From CBFHSF01 sp965658445 (lineage in GTDB: Bacteria; Bacteroidota; Bacteroidia; Flavobacteriales; Schleiferiaceae), in assembly GCA_965658445.1 (NCBI GenBank), contig CBFHSF010000006.1, positions 62,001 through 126,000 on the forward strand: 64,000 nucleotides of DNA, given 5' to 3'. The position numbers and the translations under genes were made by a program. Shown here piece after piece: positions 36,768-45,872 of the stretch (positions within the stretch are counted from its first letter, which is position 1; every line of letters begins with the position of its first letter). Below the pieces are notes generated by a model. That model made no database searches, had not been told where the DNA came from, and saw nothing but the letters and a program-made list of their open reading frames with translations.

Positions 36768-37526
36768 TTAGTAGGGAGAATCCATGCGGTTTTCTTCCTC
36801 CAATTTCTTCTTGGCCAATTCATCCGTAATAAACGGAAGAATAAAGTGGAAAGACACATAGTTCCCGGTGTTATTTCCCATCATTAAAGAATCTTTGTAA
36901 ACGTCGTTAAACCCTTGGTAATAGCGAACCTGCAAAAAAATTCCCTTTCCCTTTCTCGCCTTTCCCAATTCATAGGACAAGGCCACAATGGCACCGTAAT
37001 CTAAATCGTTGGTTTGGCTGGTGACGTCCTGTCTAAAACTTCCTTCATCTCCTTCAAACACCAAATCGGAAGACGACAAAAATGAAACCTGAGGACCCGC
37101 ACCAACTCGCCAGTGGCCCATTTGGTAATAGGTAAGAATGGGGATGTCTATGTAATTGATATCTGCAAATCCGTCTTTATTTATGTATTCATTGTCCAAA
37201 TTGGGATTCCCGGTATTCAATGAATATTCCTGAAAGCGATACTTCCTCCGAGAGACAAAAAACACCGTGGGACTCAAATACCACTCCTCAGAAAGTTGAA
37301 TGTTTCCCGCTATTCCAAAGTTCAATCCCACGCCTCTCCGGGTATTGTCCAGACGAGCGTAATCGGATAAGTTCCAACCTAGCTCGAGGCTGATGTTAAA
37401 CTTCTCAGAAGCCACCTGATCTCCAAAAATTAAAGCAATGATTGCTGCCTGACCATTGGAAGCTTTGGGTGCCAGCATAGAGAGTGCAAAAACAAGGATG
37501 AGGGAACGTACATAAAATCGCTTCAT
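36768..37526 (-). CDS. PorT-like outer-membrane beta-barrel protein
   Basis: A 252-aa protein with a signal peptide (1-25, ending SNGQ). Strands such as FNISLELGWNLSDYA, GVGLNFGIAGNIQL, WYLSPTVFFVSRRKY, YIDIPILTYYQMGHWRVGAGPQVSFL and GIFLQVRYYQGFNDVY match the PorT/outer-membrane barrel family of Bacteroidota (IDIP and GAGPQ-type motifs). Members include a T9SS component, but most have no assigned role, so I give no symbol. The C-terminal tail (DELAKKKLEEEN) is charged and likely periplasmic. Confidence 0.75.
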   Translation of the reverse strand: MKRFYVRSLILVFALSMLAPKASNGQAAIIALIFGDQVASEKFNISLELGWNLSDYARLDNTRRGVGLNFGIAGNIQLSEEWYLSPTVFFVSRRKYRFQEYSLNTGNPNLDNEYINKDGFADINYIDIPILTYYQMGHWRVGAGPQVSFLSSSDLVFEGDEGSFRQDVTSQTNDLDYGAIVALSYELGKARKGKGIFLQVRYYQGFNDVYKDSLMMGNNTGNYVSFHFILPFITDELAKKKLEEENRMDSPY

Positions 37527-37607
37527 ACTCAGAATGTCTATAGGTTAAGATATAAGTTGTTTGTAAGGCATCACTAAAGATAGAGTAAAATTCTTAAATT
37601 GGGTAGG

Positions 37608-38018
37608 ATGAAAAGCCACTTTGAACTTACGGACGCTGAATACGAAGCTGCATTTTCCAGTTTGCTATTTCCGCCAAATCTCTTCTCGCACGAAGCGCAT
37701 CTGCGGTTGGCTTACATCTATCTGCGCCAAGGAACTTTGGAGGAGGCCATTGACAAAACCAGGACAGCTATCACGAGATTTGTAGATCACGTGGGTGCAG
37801 AAGGCAAGTACAATGAAACAGTGACCGTCGCCAGCGTCAAGCTTCTCCACAGAATGATTGCAGAATCTTCAACCCACCACTTCAAAGATTTTATTGCTGA
37901 GCATCCTGAATTACTTTCGGATTTTAAGAACATCATTCGATCTTACTACACGACACATATTTTTGTGAACGAAAGAGCAAAGCGGGAGTTTATCGAGCCC
38001 GAGCTCAAACCCCTTTAG
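37608..38018 (+). CDS. Conserved hypothetical protein (FSHEAHLRLAYIYL / KYNETVT motifs)
   Basis: A 136-aa soluble protein from the ATG at 37608; a TTG at 37599 would add three residues. It is all-helical by composition. The motifs FSHEAHLRLAYIYLRQ and KYNETVTVA resemble a widespread uncharacterised bacterial family of about 150 aa, in which the second motif usually reads KYHETIT. Function unknown. It is divergent from the PorT-like gene and stands alone. Confidence 0.65.
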   Translation: MKSHFELTDAEYEAAFSSLLFPPNLFSHEAHLRLAYIYLRQGTLEEAIDKTRTAITRFVDHVGAEGKYNETVTVASVKLLHRMIAESSTHHFKDFIAEHPELLSDFKNIIRSYYTTHIFVNERAKREFIEPELKPL

Positions 38019-38210
38019 ATCGTAATATTCACCTCATATTCAAGGCGTAATAAATCATCTTGCCATACTTTCTTTCTTTCTTTTCCTAGTTTCTTTTGTT
38101 TTTTTCTTACCTTTTGGTGACCAATTACCATCGTTATTCCACTGGTAATAAACCACTAACTAATCATTGAGAAACAATATTCTAAACTGAATAATCAAAA
38201 CCAATTAATC

Positions 38211-39701
38211 ATGACCGTTTCTTCGAAATTCATTCGCTCTAAAGTCATTCGCTGGACAGGATTTTTTGCCATTGCCGGAGGACTTTTATGGAGTTGTAAT
38301 TCCCCACAATCAGAAAATGCCTCAACTCAAAATGCGGAATCAGATGTTCCCACTGCTGTGGAAATTTTGGGGCAAGCATATCTCTATGGTTATCCCATTC
38401 TCACTATGGATTACACCCACAAAGTCTCTACCAATGTAGTTGAGCCCAATGCCTTAGGCAAGGCGCCTCTCAACCAATTTGGAGGCATGAAGCAATTTCC
38501 AAAGGCGGGCTTTAAGGCGGTAGTAAGACCCAATCTCGACACCTATTACAGCTTGATTTATGCCGATTTGAAAGAGACCCCCCTGTACGTTTACATTCCA
38601 GCCACAGAACGCTATTACCTCATTCCCATTCTCAATGCGTATGGAGATGTGGTTAAATCCTTGGGATCGCGTACCACAGGTCAGGGAGACCTGCATCTCG
38701 CCTTGGTAGGTCCCGATTACGACGGGGAAATACCTGAAGACCTCATGGTGGTAAAATCAAACACCAACCTCAATTGGCTTCTCGGTCGAGTACAAGTCAG
38801 CAATGATGAAGACGGCAAAGACGAAGTGGCCAATTTTCAAAACAAACTCATTGCACGTCCTTTGGCGGAGCGCGATAATGCAGATTATGTAGCACCAAAG
38901 GGAACCGTAAATCCAGATTACAAAGTCGTTCCCATGCAAGCGGTGGACAACCTCTCCATTGCGGACTACTTCAATCAAATGATGGCGCTTATGGTCAACA
39001 ATCCTCCTCAAGAGGGTGACGAAAAAATGGTCGCTGCCATGAAGAGCGTTGGAATTGTTCCGGGCGGAACCTTTGACATTTCTCAATTTTCAGAAGAGGA
39101 ACAAGCTCAAATTCAAAAGATTCCCACCTTTATCCAAAAGAAATTTGCCGAGATGACGGCCAAGCCGAGAGAAGAACTCATGCAGAACGGTTGGAATGTC
39201 AACACCTCGGGCTTGGGAGAATACGGTACCAACTACGCGTTAAGAGCTTATGTGACCAAAATCGGTTTCGGAGCCAACACGGCAGAAGATGCCATTTATC
39301 CCAACTCAGCCATAGATACTGACGGCAACAACTACAGCGGAGACAACAACTACGTCCTTCATTTTGATGCAGACAAACTACCTCCTGCCAAGGGTTTCTG
39401 GTCTTTGACTATGTACGACAAAGAAGGCTTCTTAGTTGACAATGCCATTGACCGCTACAACCTAGGCAACAAGCACAACCTCACCTACAACGAGGATGGC
39501 TCTGTAGATATCTACATTCAATATGAAGAACCTAAAATGTCTTCCAATTGGTTGCCCTCACCTCCTCCAGGGCAAGAGTTTGAATTGACTTTTAGAATGT
39601 ACTGGCCAGAAGAAGAAGTCCTGAACCGCACTTGGCAAATGCCCGGAGTGGTCAACATGTCGGACGTAAAGACACAACCGGTAGACATGCCTGTAGAATA
39701 A
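38211..39701 (+). CDS. DUF1254/DUF1214 domain lipoprotein, second copy
   Basis: A 496-aa lipoprotein (signal ending GLLWSC). DUF1254 covers about 45-200 (FGGMKQFPKAGFKAVVRPNLDTYYSL, then YLIPILNAYGDVVKSLG) and DUF1214 is near the C-terminus (LPPAKGFWSLTMYDKEGF, NLTYNEDGSVDIYIQ, NWLPSPPPGQEFELTFRMYW). It is closer to the canonical DUF1254 sequence than the paralogue at 24237. It opens a same-strand run with a DcaP-like porin and a periplasmic glutaminase, which suggests a joint job in import or breakdown of an external compound. Its true activity is unknown. Confidence 0.9.
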   Translation: MTVSSKFIRSKVIRWTGFFAIAGGLLWSCNSPQSENASTQNAESDVPTAVEILGQAYLYGYPILTMDYTHKVSTNVVEPNALGKAPLNQFGGMKQFPKAGFKAVVRPNLDTYYSLIYADLKETPLYVYIPATERYYLIPILNAYGDVVKSLGSRTTGQGDLHLALVGPDYDGEIPEDLMVVKSNTNLNWLLGRVQVSNDEDGKDEVANFQNKLIARPLAERDNADYVAPKGTVNPDYKVVPMQAVDNLSIADYFNQMMALMVNNPPQEGDEKMVAAMKSVGIVPGGTFDISQFSEEEQAQIQKIPTFIQKKFAEMTAKPREELMQNGWNVNTSGLGEYGTNYALRAYVTKIGFGANTAEDAIYPNSAIDTDGNNYSGDNNYVLHFDADKLPPAKGFWSLTMYDKEGFLVDNAIDRYNLGNKHNLTYNEDGSVDIYIQYEEPKMSSNWLPSPPPGQEFELTFRMYWPEEEVLNRTWQMPGVVNMSDVKTQPVDMPVE

Positions 39702-39726
39702 CCCAGAAGAAATACTAAACACCCAA

Positions 39727-39773
39727 CGAATCTGCTAAACGAATCTACTAACCGAATCTACTAACCGAATCTC
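39727..39773. repeat. 13-bp tandem repeat before the DcaP-like porin
   Basis: Units CGAATCTGCTAAA, CGAATCTACTAAC, CGAATCTACTAAC and a partial CGAATCTC lie end to end and stop at the porin ATG (39774). The ribosome-binding region is thus made of repeat units, so copy number could change expression. Confidence 0.85.
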
Positions 39774-40982
39774 ATGACAAAACCTACAAATACCGCTAAA
39801 TCTTGTGTACTACAATTTATAGCAATGCTCTTTACGCTCGTGGGAAATGCTCAGTCTACCTATGACTTTTATGGGCATGTAATGACGGACATCGGATATA
39901 CCGTTGGAAATATCAATCCCCAGTGGTTTGATGTTATGAGGCCCACACAGCTTCCCTCCTTTGACAATCAGTACGGATCCGACGGAAACGTCTACTTTTC
40001 CGTAAGGCAATCAAGGATGGGAACCAAAGTCAATCAAAAGACAGACATGGGTGATTTGTACTTTTGGTTTGAATGGGAATTGTTTGGAGTCGGTGTAGAT
40101 GCAGGACAAACCACCTTTAGACTTCGTCATGCCTATGGACAATTGGGAAAATGGGGAGTGGGACAAACCGAAAGCCCATTTATGGATATGGATGTTTTTC
40201 CAAATTCACTTGAGTACTGGGGTCCCAACGCCATGATCCTCTTCCGTAACATTCAGGTTAGATACATGCCCATTCAAGGGGAAACCCGCATGACCATCGC
40301 ATTAGAGCGCCCTGGGGCTTCCGCCGATGGGGGGATTTATGCCGACAGATTGTCTTTAAGCAATGTGAAGTTTCGCTTTCCCCTACCCGATCTATCAATG
40401 GAGTACCGCCAAGCTACTTCCTTTGGTTATGTGGAATTGGCGGGTATGTTGAGGTCCATTCAATGGGAAGACAACAGCCCAGATAGCACCAATTATTCTG
40501 GAAGTGCCGTTGGCTGGGGACTGAATCTTTCGTCTACCATTCGCGTGGGCGAAAAAGGCGCCTTTAAGTTCCAGGCGGTATACGGTCAAGGAATTCAAAA
40601 CTATTTGAACGATGGAGGCGTAGATATTGGAATTTATCATCAAGACGACAATCCAAGAACTCCCATTCAAGGAAAGGCTATGCCCGTCTACTCGGCCATG
40701 CTTTTCTACGACCACACCTGGTCAGATAAGTTTACGAGCTGTATTGGGATTTCCACTGTGGACGTGGATGTGACGGATGCTCAGGACCCCTCAAGCTTTC
40801 AGAATGGTCAGTACGGCTTGGTGAATCTTCTCTATCATCCCCTACCTCAAATTATGACAGGAGTAGAATTGCAATACGGTCGTAGAGAAAACTTCTCTGA
40901 CGGTTACGATTACAGCACCGCCAAAATTCAATTTTCATTTAAATACAACTTCGATGTTCGATTTACTCGTCCTAAAGAGTAA
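39774..40982 (+). CDS. DcaP-like outer-membrane porin
   Basis: A 402-aa protein with a signal peptide (ending VGNAQ). It opens YDFYGHVMTDIGYTVGN, followed by FSVRQSRMGTKVNQKTDMGDLYFWFEWE and TFRLRHAYGQLGKWGVGQTESPFMD, the signature order of DcaP-family trimeric porins. The C-terminus is strand-rich with the final region FSFKYNFDVRF. DcaP porins import dicarboxylates and other small negatively charged solutes. It lies between DUF1254 and glutaminase genes, and its ATG follows a 13-bp tandem repeat. Confidence 0.82.
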   Translation: MTKPTNTAKSCVLQFIAMLFTLVGNAQSTYDFYGHVMTDIGYTVGNINPQWFDVMRPTQLPSFDNQYGSDGNVYFSVRQSRMGTKVNQKTDMGDLYFWFEWELFGVGVDAGQTTFRLRHAYGQLGKWGVGQTESPFMDMDVFPNSLEYWGPNAMILFRNIQVRYMPIQGETRMTIALERPGASADGGIYADRLSLSNVKFRFPLPDLSMEYRQATSFGYVELAGMLRSIQWEDNSPDSTNYSGSAVGWGLNLSSTIRVGEKGAFKFQAVYGQGIQNYLNDGGVDIGIYHQDDNPRTPIQGKAMPVYSAMLFYDHTWSDKFTSCIGISTVDVDVTDAQDPSSFQNGQYGLVNLLYHPLPQIMTGVELQYGRRENFSDGYDYSTAKIQFSFKYNFDVRFTRPKE

Positions 40983-41035
40983 GCGCACTAAATTATACAA
41001 TAACATATTCAATAACATCTAACAACCTACATGCC

Positions 41036-42073
41036 ATGAAAAAATCAGTACTAATGGGATTACATTACACATTAACATCCCTTCTACTTTTAGGAGTGAG
41101 TGTTTCTGGTTTTTCCCAATCGGAAGTGTCCTTGGACAAAAAGTCCATTAACCTGGCTTTGGATTCTGCCTATGCAAAATACAAGGACCTAAAAGAAGGC
41201 GCTAACGCCAATTACATTCCAGCCTTGGACGAGGTGCCCTCAGAACTCTTTGGAATTGTTTTGGTGACTGCCGATGGAAGAGTTTACAAGATTGGTGATG
41301 TGGATTACGCTTTTTCCATTCAATCCATTTCCAAAGTCTTTACCATGGCCAAAGTAGTAGAGCAGAAAGGGCCTAGAGAAGTTCAAGACAAAATTGGAGT
41401 AAACCCTACAGGGCAAGTTTTTAATAGCATCTACCCCATTGAGCAGCACAAGGGAAAGGGTATCAACCCCTTTGTAAACCCAGGAGCCATCGCCACTACC
41501 AGTTTAATTGATGGGGAGTCTTACGATGAAAAATTCAATCAAATTCTCGCCATTCACTCCGCTTTCGCGGGAAGAGAACTCACCGTGGATCAAGTTATCT
41601 ACGAAAGCGAGGCGGCCACAAACCAGAGAAACCAGGCCATCGCCATGCTCCTGCACTCTTATGAGAGAATCTACAACGACCCTCTAGAATCCGTAGATGT
41701 ATACACCAAACAATGTGCAATTTCTGTAACCTGTGAAGATTTAGGCGCCATGGCAGGAACCCTTGCCAATGGCGGATTGAATCCCATTACCAAAGAAGTT
41801 GTGGTTTCGGCCTCTACCGTTTCGTATGTACTTCCCATTATGACCGTAGCCGGTCTCTATGACAATGCAGGATTCTGGTTATACCACGTGGGCATTCCCG
41901 CCAAGAGTGGTGTGGGCGGTGGTATCATTGCGGTAGTGCCTGGCAAATTTGGAATTGCCGCTTTCTCCCCTCGTTTGGATGAAGCCGGAAACAGTGTAAG
42001 AGCGCAGTATGCCATCTACGACATTGTTAAAAGATTGGGTGTAAATCCCTATCTAATCACGCCAGAAGACTAA
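41036..42073 (+). CDS. glsA: Glutaminase A, exported
   Basis: A 345-aa serine-dependent beta-lactamase-related glutaminase. The first 28 residues are a signal peptide (ending GFSQ), so unlike most glutaminases it acts in the periplasm. Catalytic SxxK is S97-I-S-K100 (in FSIQSISKVF). Further family motifs are NPFVNPGAIATTSL, ESEAATNQRNQAIAMLL, CAISVTCEDLGAMAGTLANGG and KSGVGGGI. It converts glutamine to glutamate and ammonia. It sits 53 bp after the porin, probably in one operon with it. Confidence 0.92.
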   Translation: MKKSVLMGLHYTLTSLLLLGVSVSGFSQSEVSLDKKSINLALDSAYAKYKDLKEGANANYIPALDEVPSELFGIVLVTADGRVYKIGDVDYAFSIQSISKVFTMAKVVEQKGPREVQDKIGVNPTGQVFNSIYPIEQHKGKGINPFVNPGAIATTSLIDGESYDEKFNQILAIHSAFAGRELTVDQVIYESEAATNQRNQAIAMLLHSYERIYNDPLESVDVYTKQCAISVTCEDLGAMAGTLANGGLNPITKEVVVSASTVSYVLPIMTVAGLYDNAGFWLYHVGIPAKSGVGGGIIAVVPGKFGIAAFSPRLDEAGNSVRAQYAIYDIVKRLGVNPYLITPED

Positions 42074-42169
42074 TACAACGCTTTCACAAAAGCAGAACAC
42101 ATCTGAATAAAATCTCAACAAAATCAATCACACCATACATCGAAAATTCAGAACGCCGTAAACCTATAC

Positions 42170-42928
42170 ATGGAGGGCATTAGAGATGGAAACGCAAGAG
42201 AAGCGGTAACCAAATACACCGGTGAACGCTATACCCAACACAGCACCTGAGTTCGCGATGATGTAGAAGGTTTTGTGGAATTCTTTGAACCCTTAATTGA
42301 GCGTAACCCCAAACGGGACATACAGATTATCAGAAAATGGGTCGACGGCAATTATGTGGTTCTTCAGGCATTCCAAAGTCTCAATGACGGAGATTACCAA
42401 TGGGTCACTACAGACTTCTTTGATACGGATGTAAACGATAAAATTCTGGAGCATTGGGACGTCATTGCTGAGTACAAAGACAGCACGCCTTCTGTGCACA
42501 CAACCATTGACAGACCCACTGAGGTCGTGGATTTGGACAAGACAGACGCGAACAAGGAGGTGGTCCGCAATCTCATTTTTCACGGTCTAATGAAGGGAGG
42601 TGACCCCTCACGATTGCCTGAATTTATCAATGTAAATAAGTACTTTCAACACAATCCTGAAATTCCTGACGGTTTGGAACACTTCCAAGAGCTGGCTTCG
42701 GATCCCAACAGACCTTTGAATTATGAAGACATCGTCCTCATGGTTGGGCAGGTGAATTTTGTTGCCACGCTCAGTCGCGCCTGGTACAGGGGCGAGAATG
42801 AGAGTGATTCCAAAGGGAAGGAATATGCTCAGGTTGACATCTTCCGTTTGGAGGATGGAAAAGTTGTTGAGCACTGGGACAATGTGGAACCCGTTCCTGA
42901 AAACGATGTGAACGGAGGTAAATTTTAA
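42170..42928 (+). pseudogene. SnoaL-like (NTF2-fold) protein cut by an in-frame TGA
   Basis: From the ATG at 42170 the frame reads MEGIRDGNAREAVTKYTGER YTQHST, then TGA (42248-42250), then VRDDVEGFVEFFEPLIERNP and on to 42928. The family has Gly at the stop position (HSTGVRDG), so a GGA to TGA change is the likely lesion. The frame is open upstream of the ATG (SKIQNAVNLY) without a clear start. Two NTF2/SnoaL-like units are visible, the second from about 42540 (ANKEVVRNLIFHGLMKG to YAQVDIFRLEDGKVVEHWD). A downstream GTG at 42275 could give a 217-aa product. I call it a pseudogene but the C-terminal part may be made. Confidence 0.75.
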
Positions 42929-42935
42929 CCGCCAT

Positions 42936-43496
42936 ATGTCTCTGTATCAAAAACTTTCTATCTGGGGGCCCAATCTCTTCTCAAGGGCTTGGGTTTTCAA
43001 GAACGGGTTCAATTGGTCGCCCATGTACCGGCGCAGCACCGGAAAAATCGTCCATGTATCCGAAGATTTGCGCGACATTCGCGTGAAAGTTCCCCTCAAT
43101 TGGAAAAACCGAAACTACGCCAACTCCATGTTTGGGGGCAGTATGTTCTCATCGGTAGATCCCATACCTATGGTTCAACTTTTGAATATTATAGGCAAGG
43201 ACTACGTCGTTTGGGACAAATCCGCCGAAATCTTCTTTAAGCGCCCCGCCAAAGAAAAGCTGTACGCGCACTTTGCGTTTTCTGAAGAGGAAATTCAAAA
43301 CATACACGAGACTCTCTCCCATCAAAACGAAATGGAACTTCCCAAGACCACATTATTAACCAACGCCACGGGAGAAGTGGTTTTCTGTGAAGTTTCCAAA
43401 ATTCTCTACATCGCTAAGAAGGAGTACTATAAAACCAAACGAGCAAATAGAACACAAAGGGACCAGAACACTTCCTCGGCAAAAAGTTCAAAATGA
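42936..43496 (+). CDS. DUF4442 / hotdog-fold thioesterase-like protein
   Basis: A 186-aa protein. Its core (residues 30-165) matches DUF4442, a hotdog-fold group related to PaaI thioesterases: KVPLNWKNRNYANSMFGGSMFSSVDPIPMVQLL, DKSAEIFFKRPAKEKLYAHF. Activity on acyl-CoA is plausible but not shown. The C-terminal 20 residues are basic. It starts 7 bp after the SnoaL-like gene and overlaps the next gene as ATGA. Confidence 0.8.
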   Translation: MSLYQKLSIWGPNLFSRAWVFKNGFNWSPMYRRSTGKIVHVSEDLRDIRVKVPLNWKNRNYANSMFGGSMFSSVDPIPMVQLLNIIGKDYVVWDKSAEIFFKRPAKEKLYAHFAFSEEEIQNIHETLSHQNEMELPKTTLLTNATGEVVFCEVSKILYIAKKEYYKTKRANRTQRDQNTSSAKSSK

Positions 43497-43933
43497 AAGA
43501 GGTTACCATCAACGGAGAGATCACCTCAGAAAATGCCTTGGGATACAACGACGGACTCAATTGGGATCAATTTCAGAACAGCGCACCCATCCCCTATTCC
43601 TTTTCCATTTCAAAAACTGATTTTATCAACGCACTTGCCGAAGACTATCAAAGAGTCTTAGAAGAAATCAAAGCCGACGATGAAAGACACGGAGACTCCT
43701 CAGATTTTAAAGAAGCCGGTTATCCCACCCTTCAAGAATTGTTGAATAATCCGAAAGCTTTAAAAGACATTATTGAAACCTATTTATTGCGCGAAAGTCT
43801 CCTTCCAACAATTCTAACCTCCCCCTCTCCTAGCTTTATCATCAATAGCTTAGAGGAGATCGAACCTTTCAACAACCAACTGATTTTTAAGGGAAAAGGA
43901 TATTGTTCTCGCATTCTTCACCAGGAGAATTGA
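43493..43933 (+). CDS. Hypothetical protein
   Basis: A 146-aa soluble protein, translationally coupled to the DUF4442 gene (ATGA overlap). It is acidic and helical with a central region ALAEDYQRVLEEIKADDERHG and a Pro/Ser-rich loop (PTILTSPSPSF). I do not recognise a family. Its coupling suggests it works with the DUF4442 protein. Confidence 0.6.
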   Translation: MKEVTINGEITSENALGYNDGLNWDQFQNSAPIPYSFSISKTDFINALAEDYQRVLEEIKADDERHGDSSDFKEAGYPTLQELLNNPKALKDIIETYLLRESLLPTILTSPSPSFIINSLEEIEPFNNQLIFKGKGYCSRILHQEN

Positions 43934-43982
43934 AAGGGGAATTCAAGATTTATTCGTATTTTTAGTTTCCAATCAAATCACC

Positions 43983-44120
43983 AGCGAGTTGTTTTACAGG
44001 GTAAATGTGACTGCGCATTTAGAGTTTACGCCCAGTGTTCAATTCATTGAAAACCCCATATTTAATCAAGAAGCCGCGAGCTTGTTTTACCTGGGAATAC
44101 GCGAAAGGATTACCTTGTAA
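43983..44120 (+). pseudogene. C-terminal remnant of an OprB-like carbohydrate porin
   Basis: A frame without a start encodes about 45 residues ending at the TAA 44118-44120: SELFYRVNVTAHLEF, TPSVQFIENPIFNQ, FYLGIRERITL. This is the closing strand pattern of OprB-type porins (TPxxQxxxNP followed by GxRxRxxF/L). The rest of the gene is missing. The surrounding 313-bp spacer (43934-44246) holds nothing else I recognise. Confidence 0.65.
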
Positions 44121-44246
44121 AAAGAGATTCTGGTAAATTTTTACGCCCGCGTTTACATTGTTTTACACTATTAAACGAAGTCTGGGCAAGGCAATGGGTA
44201 ATTTTCAGAAATCAATGTAATCACCTGATTTCTAAAACAAACGATT

Positions 44247-45179
44247 ATGAAAGCAAAAACCTTTTTACTAGCAACTTCAGTTGCATGGTTGGGATTCACC
44301 TCCTGCTCCCCTACTCGCGACAACGCCATGGAGAACCGTCCCGAAGAGACTACCCCCGCTACGAACAAATACGCCGAAAAGTACAAAACGCGTCACCCCT
44401 ATGGAGGCTGGCATTGTCCAGACAACCTCGGTGGATTTCCTCCCATGGACCTAAGTGAAGTGACCTCTTTAGATGTCATTGAGGGTAGACTTCCCACGCA
44501 GGAAGAAACGCGCAGCAGCAAATCTCTTATTTACATCGACCCTGAGGAGCACCCCAATGCGCAAGCATTGGACGTAGACTTACCGCGCGTAGCGGAATTC
44601 CATTCACCTTATACAGGCCGAACCGAAAGAGTCATTGTGATTCAAGCAGTGGTCGTAGATGAAGATACCATTGTTGGATTCCGATACCCATCGGGAGGCA
44701 ATGGCTCCGCCTGGTATGGAGAAATGAGTTTCTTGGATTGGGGCCGTGTGGATGATTTAGGAAACGCTCCCTATGTTCACCTAAAAAGGACCATCAATAC
44801 GTCGAGGAATCGAGCCTGGGAGTCTGTGACATTCACAGAATACGCCAATCAATTGAGAACGCAATTTCAGGAGCAACACATCCTCCGCAATGACTGGTCT
44901 CAAAACAATTACACGGAACTCAATTACCAGAGCGAACACTACGTAGCCAAGGGCATGATTGCTGATATGTGGGGAGGGATTTATCTCCAAATCGATTACG
45001 ATTATCCCGCGCATACCCAAACGGAAAAAATCTTAATTCTCCCTGGGGATGACAGCACCACGGCAGAGATTCAAATTGTTATGGGCCCCTACTCTAGTGA
45101 TCTTCCAGAAAAAACCGCTGAATGGGACCAATGGCTGAATAGTGTAAAAGCCAATGCGGAAGATCCCGACGGTTGCTAG
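44247..45179 (+). CDS. Hypothetical lipoprotein
   Basis: A 310-aa lipoprotein (lipobox FTSC, Cys20) with an acidic, Pro/Thr-rich linker after the Cys. The mature part has Trp/Tyr-rich strands such as RHPYGGWHCPDNLGG, GGNGSAWYGEMSFLDWG and IADMWGGIYLQIDYDYP. Two Cys (WHC and the terminal DGC) might pair. I know no family for it. It ends in a strong terminator. Confidence 0.68.
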   Translation: MKAKTFLLATSVAWLGFTSCSPTRDNAMENRPEETTPATNKYAEKYKTRHPYGGWHCPDNLGGFPPMDLSEVTSLDVIEGRLPTQEETRSSKSLIYIDPEEHPNAQALDVDLPRVAEFHSPYTGRTERVIVIQAVVVDEDTIVGFRYPSGGNGSAWYGEMSFLDWGRVDDLGNAPYVHLKRTINTSRNRAWESVTFTEYANQLRTQFQEQHILRNDWSQNNYTELNYQSEHYVAKGMIADMWGGIYLQIDYDYPAHTQTEKILILPGDDSTTAEIQIVMGPYSSDLPEKTAEWDQWLNSVKANAEDPDGC

Positions 45180-45228
45180 TGGATGTGGGGAATCGGAAGC
45201 GTTGAGACCTTTTATTGTACAAGTATTT

Positions 45229-45265
45229 AAGAAAGACGGAGTTTAGGCTCCGTCTTTCTTTTTTT
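45229..45265 (+). terminator. Rho-independent terminator
   Basis: A perfect 13-bp stem, AAGAAAGACGGAG with CTCCGTCTTTCTT, loop TTTAGG, followed by Ts. The AAGAAA part gives an A-run on the other side, so it could work in both directions. Confidence 0.92.
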
Positions 45266-45310
45266 ACCTTGTCTCTATAAACTGGTAAGCACTCACAGAA
45301 AATACGATAC

Positions 45311-45856
45311 ATGAAAAAAATTGTAGCCATAGGTGGAAGTAATAGCTCCACCTCAATTAACAAACAACTCGCCGTCTATACGGCACAAAGAGCAGCCTCC
45401 ACCTCAGAAACACCAACGGAGGTTCACGTCATTGACCTCAATGACTATGACCTTCCCATGTATGGTATTGATTTAGAAAAAGCCGACGGAATCCCACAAG
45501 CCGCCAAAGACATGTGCTCTCATATAGAATCTGCAGATGGCATTGTCATTTCTCTTGCAGAGCACAACGGATCGTATTCAGCAGCCTTTAAAAGCGCCTT
45601 TGACTGGATGTCAAGACATCAGAAAGACATCTGGGCGAATAAGCCCATGATACTGATGGGAACGAGTCCCGGCGGACGAGGAGCCATTGGGGTTATTGAA
45701 GCCGCCGCCCAAAAGTTTCCGAGAATGGGAGCTCAAATTGTGGCTCAGTATTCTCTGCCCTCATTTTCTCAAAACTTTACGGGAGAGGCCATAGCCGATG
45801 CAGAAAAAGAATCCGAATTACAAGCGGCCGTTGAAGCGTTGATATCGGCGATGTAA
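45311..45856 (+). CDS. NAD(P)H-dependent FMN reductase
   Basis: A 181-aa flavodoxin-fold protein of the NADPH-dependent FMN reductase family. The phosphate-binding loop is GGSNSSTSIN (8-17). Later motifs are ISLAEHNGSYSAAFKSAFDWMSR, which binds flavin, and ILMGTSPGGRGA. It reduces free FMN or quinones in the cytoplasm. It is followed, on the other strand, by the membrane-anchored regulator. Confidence 0.88.
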   Translation: MKKIVAIGGSNSSTSINKQLAVYTAQRAASTSETPTEVHVIDLNDYDLPMYGIDLEKADGIPQAAKDMCSHIESADGIVISLAEHNGSYSAAFKSAFDWMSRHQKDIWANKPMILMGTSPGGRGAIGVIEAAAQKFPRMGAQIVAQYSLPSFSQNFTGEAIADAEKESELQAAVEALISAM

Positions 45857-45872
45857 TGGATCAGGTCAAAAT

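Noticed and set aside
42248..42250. TGA as selenocysteine codon
   Set aside because: The family position is Gly, not Cys or Sec, and no SECIS-like hairpin was obvious just after the codon.
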